Origin: Nocardia cyriacigeorgica
GTDB lineage: Bacteria > Actinomycetota > Actinomycetes > Mycobacteriales > Mycobacteriaceae
Assembly: GCF_010858045.1 (NCBI RefSeq)
Contig: NZ_JAAGVC010000006.1
Coordinates: forward strand, 24,681 to 88,680
Length of the DNA: 64,000 bases
Direction of reading: 5' to 3'
Shown in pieces: positions 44,431-53,016 of the stretch (its first letter is position 1; each line of letters begins with the position of its first letter). A program made the position numbers and the translations under genes. The notes under the pieces were generated by a model. It was not told where the DNA came from. It saw only the letters and a list, made by a program, of their open reading frames with translations, and did not search any database.

Positions 44431-44446
44431 ATGCACAATATAGTTT
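44431..44446. promoter_or_regulatory. AT-rich element upstream of the conservon
   Basis: ATGCACAATATAGTTT is identical to 21655-21670. It lies 150 bp upstream of the kinase start within the 328-bp gap 44282-44609, which otherwise holds only the next terminator. Confidence 0.5.
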
Positions 44447-44565
44447 CACTACGTACGGTGGACTGCTGCTTCTGACTTTCCATCCCCGACACCAGGTTCG
44501 GTTATGAAATGTCACAGCAGGGCCGATGCACCCCGGTTCGCCCGCATGCCGGGGTTACCCAGCAA

Positions 44566-44602
44566 CGACAAAGGACCCCGTCATCGACGGGGTCCTTTGT
44601 CG
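44566..44602 (-). terminator. Strong hairpin terminator after the GntR gene
   Basis: A perfect 17-bp stem (CGACAAAGGACCCCGTC with its complement) encloses a 3-base loop, 8 bp beyond the GntR stop. Its strength suggests insulation from the kinase promoter. Confidence 0.88.
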
Positions 44603-44609
44603 AACAGAG

Positions 44610-45323
44610 CTACGCGCTGGCCTTTTCCTCGCCCGCCCACATGCCCTGCTTCTCCAGCATGGCGATGAGTTCATCGGCTCCCGACATGATGTGATCGCGC
44701 ATCAGCGTGCTCGCGGCCTTCGCCCGGCGCTTCCGCAACGCCTCCAGGATGGCCGGATGGAAATGCAGCGTCTCGTTGGCATGGCCCTCGATGTTTCCGT
44801 AGAAACGGTTGGGCAGCTGCTTCACGATCGAACCGAGCAGCATCGCGAGGCGGCGGGAATCCGCCGCGAGATTGATCGTCCGGTGGAACTCGTGGCCGAG
44901 GGTGACGATCCGCTCCGAGTCGTCGCCATCGGCGATCGCCTTCTCGTGCGCTTCCACGATGTCGGACAGATGCGACAGCTGCGCCGGGGTGATGGTTTTC
45001 GCCGCCCGCCCGGCCAATTCACCGGCCAGGGTGGCCTGCGCCCAGAACAGATCGCGCACGTCCTGACGACTGAAGGCCGAGACCATGAACCCGCGCCGTG
45101 GCACGAGTTCGACGAAACCCTCGCCGCTGAGCAGCAGTAGGCCTTCGCGCACCGGGGTATTACTGACGCCGACGGCCTCGGCGATGGGCTCGGTCCGCAG
45201 GAACTCGCCGGTCCGCACGCGCCCGGAGATGATCAGCTCCCGCACATAACTGGCGACGTCCTCGGAGAGCTGCTGACGCTGGGAGTTCGCGCGGCGCGGC
45301 AGTCCCCGCGTAGTCGATTCCAT
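44610..45323 (-). CDS. GntR-family regulator, FCD subgroup (copy 1)
   Basis: This 237-residue repressor-type protein has an N-terminal winged helix-turn-helix (about 18-80, EPIAEAVGVSNTPVREGL) and an all-helical C-terminal FCD effector domain (about 95-225) with the metal-binding residues HEFHRTI and H-x-x-I near its end. FCD regulators usually respond to carboxylic acids. ATG 45323 follows AAAGGA by 10 bases; the GTG at 45350 lacks a site. Two adjacent AT palindromes (45455-45480) sit upstream and may be its operator. Confidence 0.89.
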   Translation of the reverse strand: MESTTRGLPRRANSQRQQLSEDVASYVRELIISGRVRTGEFLRTEPIAEAVGVSNTPVREGLLLLSGEGFVELVPRRGFMVSAFSRQDVRDLFWAQATLAGELAGRAAKTITPAQLSHLSDIVEAHEKAIADGDDSERIVTLGHEFHRTINLAADSRRLAMLLGSIVKQLPNRFYGNIEGHANETLHFHPAILEALRKRRAKAASTLMRDHIMSGADELIAMLEKQGMWAGEEKASA

Positions 45324-45454
45324 GAAGGGCCGGTCCTTTCCCGTGGGCACGTCTACGCATTATGCCCCACCATGTCCGGTGCGAAGGCCAAGCATTCCAC
45401 ATTTGAGGCAAGCCGCGCGCCGCCAATAAGACCGCATCACCGAAAAAGGGGTTC

Positions 45455-45480
45455 CAAATATTTGATATGATATATATCAT
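45455..45480. promoter_or_regulatory. Twin AT palindromes between divergent genes
   Basis: CAAATATTTG (45455-45464) is followed by ATGATATATATCAT (45467-45480). Both are perfect palindromes, placed between the GntR gene and a small divergent gene. They form a likely repressor site, possibly for the adjacent GntR protein. Confidence 0.65.
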
Positions 45481-45599
45481 TCTCTTTAGCGAGGGCGGTG
45501 GCTCCCCCGGATGACAGTAGGACTCCCTGAGCGCCGGGCCGAAACCTTTCCTCCTCGCGCCCCAGTTCCACAGACACCACGCTCGTCGGAGGATCGAAA

Positions 45600-45854
45600 A
45601 TGAACGTGATGATCGAGATGACCGCGTTGTGCCTGTCACGTCCCCGTCGCGGAGCCGACCCGGGAGCGCTCGCGGCCTGGTACGCGGCGAAGGCGCGACT
45701 GCACGAGCACCTCGCCGGGCAGGGCGGACCCGACTGCGCCGAGGAGCGCAGGCTCGCGGAGTCGGCGCGCAAGCGGGCGTCGAGCTTGGCCGCCGCGGCC
45801 GGCGACTGGGAAGAAACTCTCCCAGGTTCGGCTTCCGTGCAGCGCCTACCGTAG
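45600..45854 (+). CDS. Small hypothetical protein, paired with XRE regulator
   Basis: This 84-residue protein is mostly helical (GADPGALAAWYAAKARLHEHLA, then EERRLAESARKRASSLAAAAGDW split by turns). GGAGG lies 7 bases before ATG 45600, and codon use is like neighbouring genes. It ends 4 bp before the XRE gene. I do not recognise it; it might be a partner or ligand of that regulator. Confidence 0.65.
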   Translation: MNVMIEMTALCLSRPRRGADPGALAAWYAAKARLHEHLAGQGGPDCAEERRLAESARKRASSLAAAAGDWEETLPGSASVQRLP

Positions 45855-45858
45855 AAGA

Positions 45859-46737
45859 ATGACCGACAGAGCGCCCCACCTGCGTGAGCTCGGTGGATTC
45901 CTCAAGGCCCGGCGCGGTGAGATCTCCCCCGCCGAGGTCGGGCTACCCGTGCACGGCGCCGCGCCGCGGCGGGTCAGCGGCCTGCGTCGCGAGGAGGTCG
46001 CCGATCTGGTCGCCATCAGTCACGACTACTACACCCGGATCGAGCAGGGCAGGCTCGCCCCCTCGGAGCCGGTGCTCGACGCACTGGTCCGGGTGCTGCG
46101 TCTGGACGACGACCAGCGCGACTACGTCCGCAGCCTCGCCCAGCGCGGGGAAAGGCGGCAGGCCAAACGTGCCAGCAAGGCCGTACGCCCGCAATTGCAG
46201 CGCCTGCTCGACCAACTCACCGACACTCCGGCCCTGATCTTCGGCCGCTACCTCGACATCCTCGCCTGGAATCGCCTGGCATGCGCACTACTGACCGACT
46301 TCGACGCGATGAATCCGCGCCAGCGCAATTACGTCCGCATGGTTTTCACCGATCCCGCGATGCGTGAGCTCTACGCCGATTGGGAGGGCGTGGCGCGCAC
46401 CTGTGTCGCCATCCTGCGCATGGAAGCGGCCGCCAACCCCAGCGACGCGCAACTGTCGTCGCTGGTCGGGGAATTGTCCATCGCCGATGCCCAGTTCCGG
46501 CAGTGGTGGGCCGCACGCCACGTCGCGCGCCAGGAATTCGGAACCAAAACCCTGCACCACCCAGAAGTCGGCGATCTGACCCTGAACTGGGACACCTTCC
46601 GCTATGCCGGCGATCAGGATCAACAGCTCGTGCTCTGGTCGGCCGAACCGGGCAGCACCTCGCACGACAAACTGCGCATCCTCACCTCGTGGTCGGCGCC
46701 CCATCACAGCCGCGAGACGGGCGATCTTCCGAGCTGA
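45859..46737 (+). CDS. XRE-family regulator with MmyB-like ligand domain
   Basis: This 292-residue protein has an N-terminal Cro/C1-type helix-turn-helix (about 9-85; RREEVADLVAISHDYYTRIEQGR) and a C-terminal MmyB-like domain that binds a hydrophobic ligand. The combination is common in actinomycetes near dehydrogenase and oxidoreductase genes. It follows the small ORF by 4 bp. Its targets may include the CoA-transferase gene downstream. Confidence 0.9.
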   Translation: MTDRAPHLRELGGFLKARRGEISPAEVGLPVHGAAPRRVSGLRREEVADLVAISHDYYTRIEQGRLAPSEPVLDALVRVLRLDDDQRDYVRSLAQRGERRQAKRASKAVRPQLQRLLDQLTDTPALIFGRYLDILAWNRLACALLTDFDAMNPRQRNYVRMVFTDPAMRELYADWEGVARTCVAILRMEAAANPSDAQLSSLVGELSIADAQFRQWWAARHVARQEFGTKTLHHPEVGDLTLNWDTFRYAGDQDQQLVLWSAEPGSTSHDKLRILTSWSAPHHSRETGDLPS

Positions 46738-46781
46738 GCGCCGGCGGCCCAACGCCGCATACCGCACCCGAACTCGTGATG

Positions 46782-46795
46782 CATAATATATTTTG
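46782..46795. promoter_or_regulatory. AT-rich element before CoA-transferase 1
   Basis: CATAATATATTTTG is one of the closest matches to the shared CATAATATATTATG pattern. It is about 120 bp upstream of the chosen start; an in-frame ATG at 46804 lies just behind it but would add an unusual 38-residue tail. Confidence 0.55.
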
Positions 46796-46917
46796 TCACT
46801 ACTATGGCCGAACGAAAGAGTGAGCGATATGCGCCAGCCACCCCGCACCGGCACTCCCGAACGAACCACAGCCCATTGCTGTTTCACCGGCTGCGTGCCG
46901 TCGGCAGGGGTGCGGGC

Positions 46918-48132
46918 ATGAGCACCCAACCGTTGTCCGGCCTGCGAGTCGTGGAATTCGCCAGTTTCGTCGCCGGCCCGTTGGCGGGCATGACACTTGC
47001 GCAGTTGGGAGCCCAGGTCATCCGAGTCGACCCACTGCGCGGCGGACCGGACTATCGACGCTGGCCGGTCGCGGCGGGCAGCGGGGCGAGCCTCTACTGG
47101 AATTCGCTCAATCGGGGCAAACAGTCCGTGGCGGTCGACGTCCGTAGCGAGCAGGGCCGGGAACTGGTGCTGGCCTTGGCGACTGCGCCGGGAGCCGATG
47201 CCGGCGTCGTGATCGACAACGCCGTGGGCCGCCCGTGGTTCTCCTATGAGGCGCTGGCCGCGCGCCGGGCCGACGTGATCAAAGTGCATATCGGCGGCCA
47301 GGCCGGCGGCGGGCCCGCCGTCGACTACACGGTGAACACCGAGGTCGGCGTCACCGACCTGACCGGCCCCGCCGACTCCCGCACCCCGGTCAACCACGTG
47401 CTGCCCGCATGGGACCTGATCGCGGGAATGACCGCCACCACCGCGGTGCTTTCGGCGCTGCACCACCGCGAACGCACCGGGCAGGGCGCGCATCTCCAGA
47501 TCGCCTTGGCCGACGTGGCACTCGCCGGGGTCGCCAATCTGGGCTGGCTCAGTGAAGTGCGCGAACGCGGGGACCGGCCACGGCATGGCAATTACATGTA
47601 CGGCTCGTTCGGCGCCGATTTCGTCACCGCCGACGACGAACGGGTCATGGTCGTCGCACTGACACCGCGCCAGTGGCAGGCATTGTGTACCGCGACCGAG
47701 ACCGCCGAGGTGATCGGCGCGCTCGAGCAGACGATCGGCGTCGATTTCGCCGACGAGGCACACCGCTACACCCACCGCGAGACCATCGCCGCGGTCATGC
47801 GGCCCTGGTTCGCCGACCGCACCATCGATACCGCCGGTAAAGCACTTACCGAGGCGGGTGTGCTGTGGAGCCGCTACCGCCGGATGAGCGATGTGGTGGC
47901 CGATTTCGAGGCCCGCGCGGCCAGCAGGGTGCTCACCGAACTCGACCAGCCCGGCATCGGCCCGGTCATCTCCGCCCACAGCCCGATTCGCGAAGGGACG
48001 CAGTACGGTCCCGTCGCCGCCGCCTCGGCCCTCGGCGCCGACACCGAGCAGGTGCTCGCCGAGGTGCTCGGCCTCGGCGACAGCGAGCTCACCCGCTTGC
48101 GTGACGGCGGAATCATCGGGGTCGCCGAATAG
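46918..48132 (+). CDS. Family III CoA-transferase (CaiB/BaiF-type), copy 1
   Basis: This 404-residue enzyme moves CoA between carboxylic acids by way of an aspartyl-CoA thioester intermediate. The catalytic Asp is in LPAWDLIAG (about 164-172). The N-terminal GLRVVEFASFVAGPLAG is typical. The enzyme would charge a pathway acid from an acyl-CoA donor. AGGGG lies 7 bases before ATG 46918. It converges with another family III gene across a strong hairpin. Confidence 0.88.
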   Translation: MSTQPLSGLRVVEFASFVAGPLAGMTLAQLGAQVIRVDPLRGGPDYRRWPVAAGSGASLYWNSLNRGKQSVAVDVRSEQGRELVLALATAPGADAGVVIDNAVGRPWFSYEALAARRADVIKVHIGGQAGGGPAVDYTVNTEVGVTDLTGPADSRTPVNHVLPAWDLIAGMTATTAVLSALHHRERTGQGAHLQIALADVALAGVANLGWLSEVRERGDRPRHGNYMYGSFGADFVTADDERVMVVALTPRQWQALCTATETAEVIGALEQTIGVDFADEAHRYTHRETIAAVMRPWFADRTIDTAGKALTEAGVLWSRYRRMSDVVADFEARAASRVLTELDQPGIGPVISAHSPIREGTQYGPVAAASALGADTEQVLAEVLGLGDSELTRLRDGGIIGVAE

Positions 48133-48156
48133 CCGACCGGCGGCCTACCCCCAGAC

Positions 48157-48216
48157 GACAGTGGCCGGGCGGTGTGCGGGTACAGCGTTGTACGCGCACA
48201 CCGCCCGGCCACTGTC
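48157..48216. terminator. Perfect 22-bp-stem bidirectional terminator
   Basis: The arms 48157-48178 and 48195-48216 are exact complements around a 16-base loop that contains its own small GTAC/GTAC pair. It lies between convergent CoA-transferase genes. Confidence 0.88.
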
Positions 48217-48242
48217 ACGTGTGGGCGGGCGCACCCGCTCCG

Positions 48243-49415
48243 TCACGAATCGGCATAGAGCACGCCGGACGCCAGCAGTTCGTCGACCTTGCCCGACGGA
48301 TACACTTCGGCCGCGACGGCGCGGGTGTCCGCACCCACCCGCGGCGCCACGCCCGGACGGTCGGGGCGTTCGCCGTCGAAGCGCCACGGCGGGCGCAGCA
48401 GCGCCAGGCCGTCGTCCTGCGGTTCCACCATGCCGAGCCAGTCGACCTGTTCGTGCTCGACGTAGCCCGTCATCGTCAGCACCGGAGCGAACGGGACATC
48501 CTCCGCGGTGAGCGCCTTCTCCCATTCCTCGGTGCTGCGGTGGACGAACTCGGCCTCGACGATCCCGGCGAGGGTGAAGTAGTTGGCCTCGCGCGGCCGG
48601 TATTCGGCGAACCGCGGGTCCTCGGCCAGATCAGTTCGATCCATGGCTCGGCACAGGGCTTGCCAGAATTTCTGCGACGACGACAGGTGGATGGCGAGGA
48701 AATCGCCGGAGGCGGTTTTGACGCAGAAGTTCTGCGCCTGTGGATGCCTGCTCTGCCGGGTCGGATCGGCACCGAGTTCGAAGGCCTGGGTGATGCCGTC
48801 GGTGGCGAGGACGCTGACCGCTTCCATGATCGATGTCTCGACTTGCTGGGGTTGCCCGGTGCGCAGTCTGCCTACCAGCGCGGCCAGCACCCCGGTCGCG
48901 GTGCTCAGCCCGGTGATCAGGTCAGCGTTCAAGCCGCCGGCCAACTGCGGGTTCCCTTCATCACCGAGCAGCGAGTACAGCCCGCCGAATGCCTGACCGA
49001 TGGTGTCGTAGGCCGGCCGGTTCGCCAATGGACCCCCGTTACCGAAGCCGGTGACCGACCCGTAGACGATGTCGGGACGCAGGGCACGGCAATCCTCCGG
49101 GCCGAGCCCCATCGCCGCGACTTTGCCTGGGCGCATATTCTCCAGCACCACATCGAAACGCGGCACCAGCGCCCGCACCAGGGCCACGCCCTCCGGGCGC
49201 TTCAAATCGACCGCCAGGCTGCGCTTGCCGGTGTTGTACTGCCGGAAATACGGACTGGCGTCGTTCTGATGACGCCGGAAATCCTCGCCGACGACCGGTC
49301 GTTCCACCTTGACGACCTCGGCGCCGAGCGCACACAGGAACGACGTCGCGAACGGGAGCGAGATGTAGCCCCCGAGCTCCAGGACCCGGATCCCGTCCAG
49401 CGGCTTGTGCTGCAT
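48243..49415 (-). CDS. Family III CoA-transferase, copy 2
   Basis: This 390-residue protein has the family start GIRVLELGGYISLPFATS and the catalytic Asp in GLNADLITG. The VENMRPG-like segment ENMRPGKVAAMGLG binds CoA in relatives. ATG 49415 has GGAGG 5 bases upstream; the GTG at 49427 overlaps that site. It is distinct from copy 1 and probably has a different acyl specificity. An AT-rich promoter element lies 23-40 bp before the start. Confidence 0.88.
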   Translation of the reverse strand: MQHKPLDGIRVLELGGYISLPFATSFLCALGAEVVKVERPVVGEDFRRHQNDASPYFRQYNTGKRSLAVDLKRPEGVALVRALVPRFDVVLENMRPGKVAAMGLGPEDCRALRPDIVYGSVTGFGNGGPLANRPAYDTIGQAFGGLYSLLGDEGNPQLAGGLNADLITGLSTATGVLAALVGRLRTGQPQQVETSIMEAVSVLATDGITQAFELGADPTRQSRHPQAQNFCVKTASGDFLAIHLSSSQKFWQALCRAMDRTDLAEDPRFAEYRPREANYFTLAGIVEAEFVHRSTEEWEKALTAEDVPFAPVLTMTGYVEHEQVDWLGMVEPQDDGLALLRPPWRFDGERPDRPGVAPRVGADTRAVAAEVYPSGKVDELLASGVLYADS

Positions 49416-49437
49416 GCGTGCCTCCACTCTCAGTTGC

Positions 49438-49455
49438 TCATATTATATATTATGA
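49438..49455. promoter_or_regulatory. AT-rich element before CoA-transferase 2
   Basis: The inverted arms TCATA and TATGA flank TTATATAT. On the minus strand it carries TATAAT about 27 bases from the start, with the ribosome site in between. Confidence 0.6.
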
Positions 49456-49577
49456 TCGGCCTCGGAGGTGTCAACGGTCACAGCGGTCGACTGGACGTGG
49501 GACTCATGAGCGAAGCTACCCGCAGCGCTCCGGACATCCTCCGGGCGCGGAATCACGAACCGATCCGGTCGTTAATA

Positions 49578-49594
49578 TCATATACTTTGTATGA
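49578..49594. promoter_or_regulatory. AT-rich element before the ALDH gene
   Basis: TCATATACTTTGTATGA has the same TCATA/TATGA arms as the site at 49438, here around 7 bases. It lies about 105-120 bp upstream of the ALDH start, or directly at an in-frame ATG (49591). Confidence 0.55.
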
Positions 49595-49698
49595 CCGGCA
49601 TCACGCTGCGGTGGACGGCGTCCACCGCCGGATGGGATCAGCGAATTCACCTCGCACCCGCCGTTGAGCCGACATACCGACAAGGAGCTTGGCAACCC

Positions 49699-51180
49699 AT
49701 GAGTACCGACACAGGCGTATGGCAGGGGCACTACGACCAACTGTTCATCGGCGGTGAATGGACCACACCGGCATCGAACCGCACCATCGAGGTCGTCTCA
49801 CCCGCCACCGAGCAGGTGATCGCCTGCGTCGCCGAGGGCGTGGAGGCCGACGTCGACGCCGCCGTCGCGGCGGCGCGTTCGGCCTTCGACCGCGGCCCGT
49901 GGCCGCGCAGCGAACTCGCCGAGCGCATGGCCGTACTCGGCCGGGTCAGCCAGGCGCTGGCCGCCCGCCAGGACGACATCGCCCGGCTGGTCAGCACCGA
50001 GATGGGCTGTCCGATCACCTTGTCGAATACGATGCAGGCCGCCGGCCCGCGCTTGCTGCTCGACGCGTTCCTGGAACTGGCCCCGCAGTATCCGTGGACC
50101 GACACCCGCCGATCGGCGACCGGGAATGCCCTGGTCACCCGCGAGCCCGTGGGCGTGGTGGCCGCGATCGTGCCGTGGAACGCTCCCCTGCTGATCAGCA
50201 TGATCAAACTCGCGCCCGCGCTGCTGAGCGGATGCACCGTGGTGCTCAAACCGGCGCCGGAATCGGCGCTGTCGGCCTATCTGCTCGCCGAGATCTTCGC
50301 CGAAGCCGGCCTCCCGGAGGGCGTGCTCAGCATCGTCAACGCGGGCCGGGAGGTCAGCGAATACCTGGTGCGGCACCGCGGCGTCGACAAGGTGTCGTTC
50401 ACCGGCTCGACCGCGGCGGGCCGGCGCATCGCGGCGATCTGCGGTGAAGACCTGCGGCGGGTCACCCTCGAACTGGGCGGCAAGTCGGCGGCGGTGCTGC
50501 TCGACGACGTCGACCTCGATGTCGCCGTGCCGGCCATCCGAGCACTCTCACTGCGCAACAGCGGCCAGGTCTGTAGCAACAAGACCAGGATCGTGGTCGC
50601 GCGCTCGCGCCGTGACGAACTGCTCGACCGCCTGCGCGCGATGGTGGATTCGATGCCAGTGGGCGACCCGTTCGATCCGGCGACCGAAGTCGGCCCACTG
50701 GTGAGTTCCGCACAACGCGCACGGGTCGAGGGATATATCACCGCCGCCAGGGATTCCGGCGCGAAGCTGCTCGTCGGCGGCGGCCGACCGACCGGGCTCG
50801 ATCGTGGCTGGTATGTCGAGCCGACCATCTTCACCGATGTCGATCCCGATGCGAAGATCGCTCAGGAAGAGGTCTTCGGGCCGGTGCTCACCGTACACAC
50901 CTTCGGCACCGAGTCCGAAGCGATCGACATCGCCAACAACTCCTCCTACGGGCTCAACGGGTCTGTGTTCGCCGCCGACCCCGAACACGCACTCGCCGTG
51001 GCGAGGCATATCCGCACCGGCACAGTGGAACTCAACGGCACCCCGGCCGGGTTCCACGCGCCGATGGGCGGTTTCAAGAACAGCGGCATCGGCCGGGAAG
51101 CGGGCATCGAGGGTTTCGACGCGTATGTCGAGATCAAGTCCTACGGCCTGCCGCCGGCACTGCTGGACACCCTGAGCTGA
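49699..51180 (+). CDS. Aldehyde dehydrogenase (NAD(P)+)
   Basis: This 493-residue ALDH has PWN at 159-161, Lys184 in VLKPAP, FTGS at 234-237, catalytic Glu258 and nucleophile Cys292 (NSGQVC). ATG 49699 follows AAGGAG by 11 bases. The upstream in-frame ATG (49591) would add 36 unconserved-looking residues. The next gene, 24 bp on, is an MmgE/PrpD protein, so the acid made here could be its substrate. Confidence 0.92.
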   Translation: MSTDTGVWQGHYDQLFIGGEWTTPASNRTIEVVSPATEQVIACVAEGVEADVDAAVAAARSAFDRGPWPRSELAERMAVLGRVSQALAARQDDIARLVSTEMGCPITLSNTMQAAGPRLLLDAFLELAPQYPWTDTRRSATGNALVTREPVGVVAAIVPWNAPLLISMIKLAPALLSGCTVVLKPAPESALSAYLLAEIFAEAGLPEGVLSIVNAGREVSEYLVRHRGVDKVSFTGSTAAGRRIAAICGEDLRRVTLELGGKSAAVLLDDVDLDVAVPAIRALSLRNSGQVCSNKTRIVVARSRRDELLDRLRAMVDSMPVGDPFDPATEVGPLVSSAQRARVEGYITAARDSGAKLLVGGGRPTGLDRGWYVEPTIFTDVDPDAKIAQEEVFGPVLTVHTFGTESEAIDIANNSSYGLNGSVFAADPEHALAVARHIRTGTVELNGTPAGFHAPMGGFKNSGIGREAGIEGFDAYVEIKSYGLPPALLDTLS

Positions 51181-51204
51181 TTCGGCCCTTTCGAAAGGTT
51201 CTCC

Positions 51205-52602
51205 ATGTCAACCCCTTCCCCGCTCGAGACCGCCGTGGCGCGGCTGGTCACCGACCTCGACTACGACTCCATCCCGGCCGCTGCGCTCGACGGTGCCCGC
51301 CGCCTGATGCAGGACCAATTGGGCGTGCAGATCGGGTGCGCCGCGCTGCCGTGGAGCCGGACGGTCCTCGAGCTGACCCGCGGCTCGCACGCTCCCGGCA
51401 GCGCCCATGTGACTGCCTCCGACGAGACGATGAGCGCAGCCGACGCGGCCTTCGTCAACGCCACCTACGGTCACGGCTTCGAATACGACGACGCCCACCG
51501 TGCCAGCTCCAGCCACCCCGGTAGCACCGTGGTCTCGGCCGCCATCGCGGTCGGCGAGGAACTCGGCGCCTCGATGGCCGAGGTGATCGCAGGCATCGTC
51601 GCCGGCTACGAGGTCTACACCAGGATCGGCATCCTTGCGGCACCGCAGCTGCTCGAACGCGGTTTCCATCCGCACGGCGTGCTGTCGGCATTCGGCGCCG
51701 CCGCCGTGGTCGCGAAGATGCGTGGCTTCGATGTCGAGCGCACCGTGCACGCACTGTCGATCGCGATGAGCCACAGCTCGGGAACAACCGAGTACACCTC
51801 GACGGGCGGTTCGGTGAAGCGCCTGCATTCGGGTATCGGCACCCGCAACGGCATCCGCGCTGCGGAGATGGCCGCGGCGGGCATCACCGGGCCCACCACC
51901 TTCCTCACCGGACCCAAGGGGTTCTATCGCACCTTCGCCGGCCGTCCCGTCGACGAGGCCGCTGCCGAGGCAGCGTTCGCGCCCGGCGCATCGTTCGAGA
52001 TCGAGCGCGTGTGGATCAAGCCGCACTGCTGCTGCGGCATCAACCACGCCTATATCGACGGCGCCCAGCAGCTGGCCGCCCGGGCCGCCGACGTCGAATC
52101 CATCCGCCTCGGCATCCAATCCGGCGGTGACGTGATCATCGGCACGCAGAACGCCAATGCCTACGCCCCGCAGACCATCGAACACCTCCAGTACAGCCTG
52201 CCGTTCCAGTTCGCCCTGGCCATGCTCGGGCGCGGCAACGGATTCCGCACCCACCACGACTACATGCGCGGGCGGCTGGACCTCTCAGAGGGCAGCGAAA
52301 TCGCCGAGCTGGCGCGGCGGGTCAGCATCGAGGTGGACACCGAGCTCGATACCGCCTACCCCGGTCGCTGGGTCGCCGACCTCACGGTCACCTATCGCGA
52401 CGGGTCCAGTGATCACATCTTCGTCGACAGCCCACGCGGCACCGCGGAAAACCCGATGTCACAGCCGGATCTGGATGCCAAGTTCCGCGATCTCACCGTT
52501 GCCGGTATGGGCGTCGAACGCAGCGAGGCCCTGCTGACCGCGATCAAGGCCGGTGATCCGGCCACCAAGGTCACCGAGTTCGCCGCCCTGCTGCGCGACT
52601 GA
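51205..52602 (+). CDS. MmgE/PrpD family protein (paralog 2)
   Basis: This 465-residue protein of the 2-methylcitrate dehydratase/cis-aconitate decarboxylase family has an N-terminal helical domain with NATYGHGFEYDDAHR in the active-site region and a C-terminal domain containing IKPHCCCGINHAY. It differs strongly from the copy at 34999, which has YKPYPHCR at that position, and it has a run of three cysteines. It is in one unit with the ALDH gene and ends in a hairpin. Confidence 0.86.
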   Translation: MSTPSPLETAVARLVTDLDYDSIPAAALDGARRLMQDQLGVQIGCAALPWSRTVLELTRGSHAPGSAHVTASDETMSAADAAFVNATYGHGFEYDDAHRASSSHPGSTVVSAAIAVGEELGASMAEVIAGIVAGYEVYTRIGILAAPQLLERGFHPHGVLSAFGAAAVVAKMRGFDVERTVHALSIAMSHSSGTTEYTSTGGSVKRLHSGIGTRNGIRAAEMAAAGITGPTTFLTGPKGFYRTFAGRPVDEAAAEAAFAPGASFEIERVWIKPHCCCGINHAYIDGAQQLAARAADVESIRLGIQSGGDVIIGTQNANAYAPQTIEHLQYSLPFQFALAMLGRGNGFRTHHDYMRGRLDLSEGSEIAELARRVSIEVDTELDTAYPGRWVADLTVTYRDGSSDHIFVDSPRGTAENPMSQPDLDAKFRDLTVAGMGVERSEALLTAIKAGDPATKVTEFAALLRD

Positions 52603-52612
52603 CCCGAAAGAT

Positions 52613-52648
52613 CCTGGTCGGGCCCGCAATGTCGCGGGCCCGACCAGG
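52613..52648 (+). terminator. Hairpin terminator after MmgE/PrpD 2
   Basis: CCTGGTCGGGCCCGC pairs perfectly with GCGGGCCCGACCAGG over a 6-base loop, then GTTTCTC. It starts 11 bp after the stop. Confidence 0.85.
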
Positions 52649-52722
52649 GTTTCTCGAATCTGCCGGGTTGTGGTTGTCGTCCCAGGGGCCAGAAGGATCG
52701 GACTGGGTAAATACACGTTTGC

Positions 52723-52932
52723 TCAAGGCACGAGATACAGACGCTCGTTCGGCAAGCGGGGCAGGTCGGTGTAATGCGCGGCGGCGACGGCGATCTCGCA
52801 GGAGAGCCGTCCGGCCACATCCTGGACGAAGATCAGCGCCGCGGTCAGGCAGGCCACGAATTCCATGCGGATACCGGCGAGTTCGATCATCAGCCGGACA
52901 TCGGGTTCCTGTGGGCATGGTGATCGTTTCAT
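52723..52932 (-). CDS. Small hypothetical protein
   Basis: This 69-residue ORF lies within the 414-bp gap 52603-53016. Third codon positions are almost all G or C, as in real genes here. A hydrophobic stretch near the middle (EFVACLTAALIFVQDVAG) could be a membrane helix or a protein core. There is no good ribosome site, and a GTG 6 bases upstream could also start it. I do not recognise a family. It is separated from the thiolase gene by a hairpin. Confidence 0.45.
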   Translation of the reverse strand: MKRSPCPQEPDVRLMIELAGIRMEFVACLTAALIFVQDVAGRLSCEIAVAAAHYTDLPRLPNERLYLVP

Positions 52933-52960
52933 CGGCACTCACTCGGTTCGAATAACGACT

Positions 52961-52995
52961 GTGCCCCGGCGGGCCTGTTCGGTTCGCCGGGGCAC
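52961..52995 (-). terminator. Hairpin terminator after the thiolase gene
   Basis: GTGCCCCGGCG pairs perfectly with CGCCGGGGCAC over a 13-base loop, 21 bp beyond the thiolase stop. Confidence 0.75.
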
Positions 52996-53016
52996 GGTCA
53001 GGCGCCTGAACGGTGA

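Noticed and set aside
44566..44602. Strong hairpin considered as a small RNA
   Set aside because: A single 17-bp stem with a 3-base loop directly after a stop codon is better explained as a terminator.
46804..46917. Upstream in-frame ATG for CoA-transferase 1 just behind an AT element
   Set aside because: It would add 38 basic residues absent from the usual family start; the ATG at 46918 has AGGGG at good spacing.
49591..49698. Upstream in-frame ATG for the ALDH gene at an AT element
   Set aside because: There is no ribosome site, the spacing to the -10-like box is too short for a leaderless start, and AAGGAG precedes ATG 49699.
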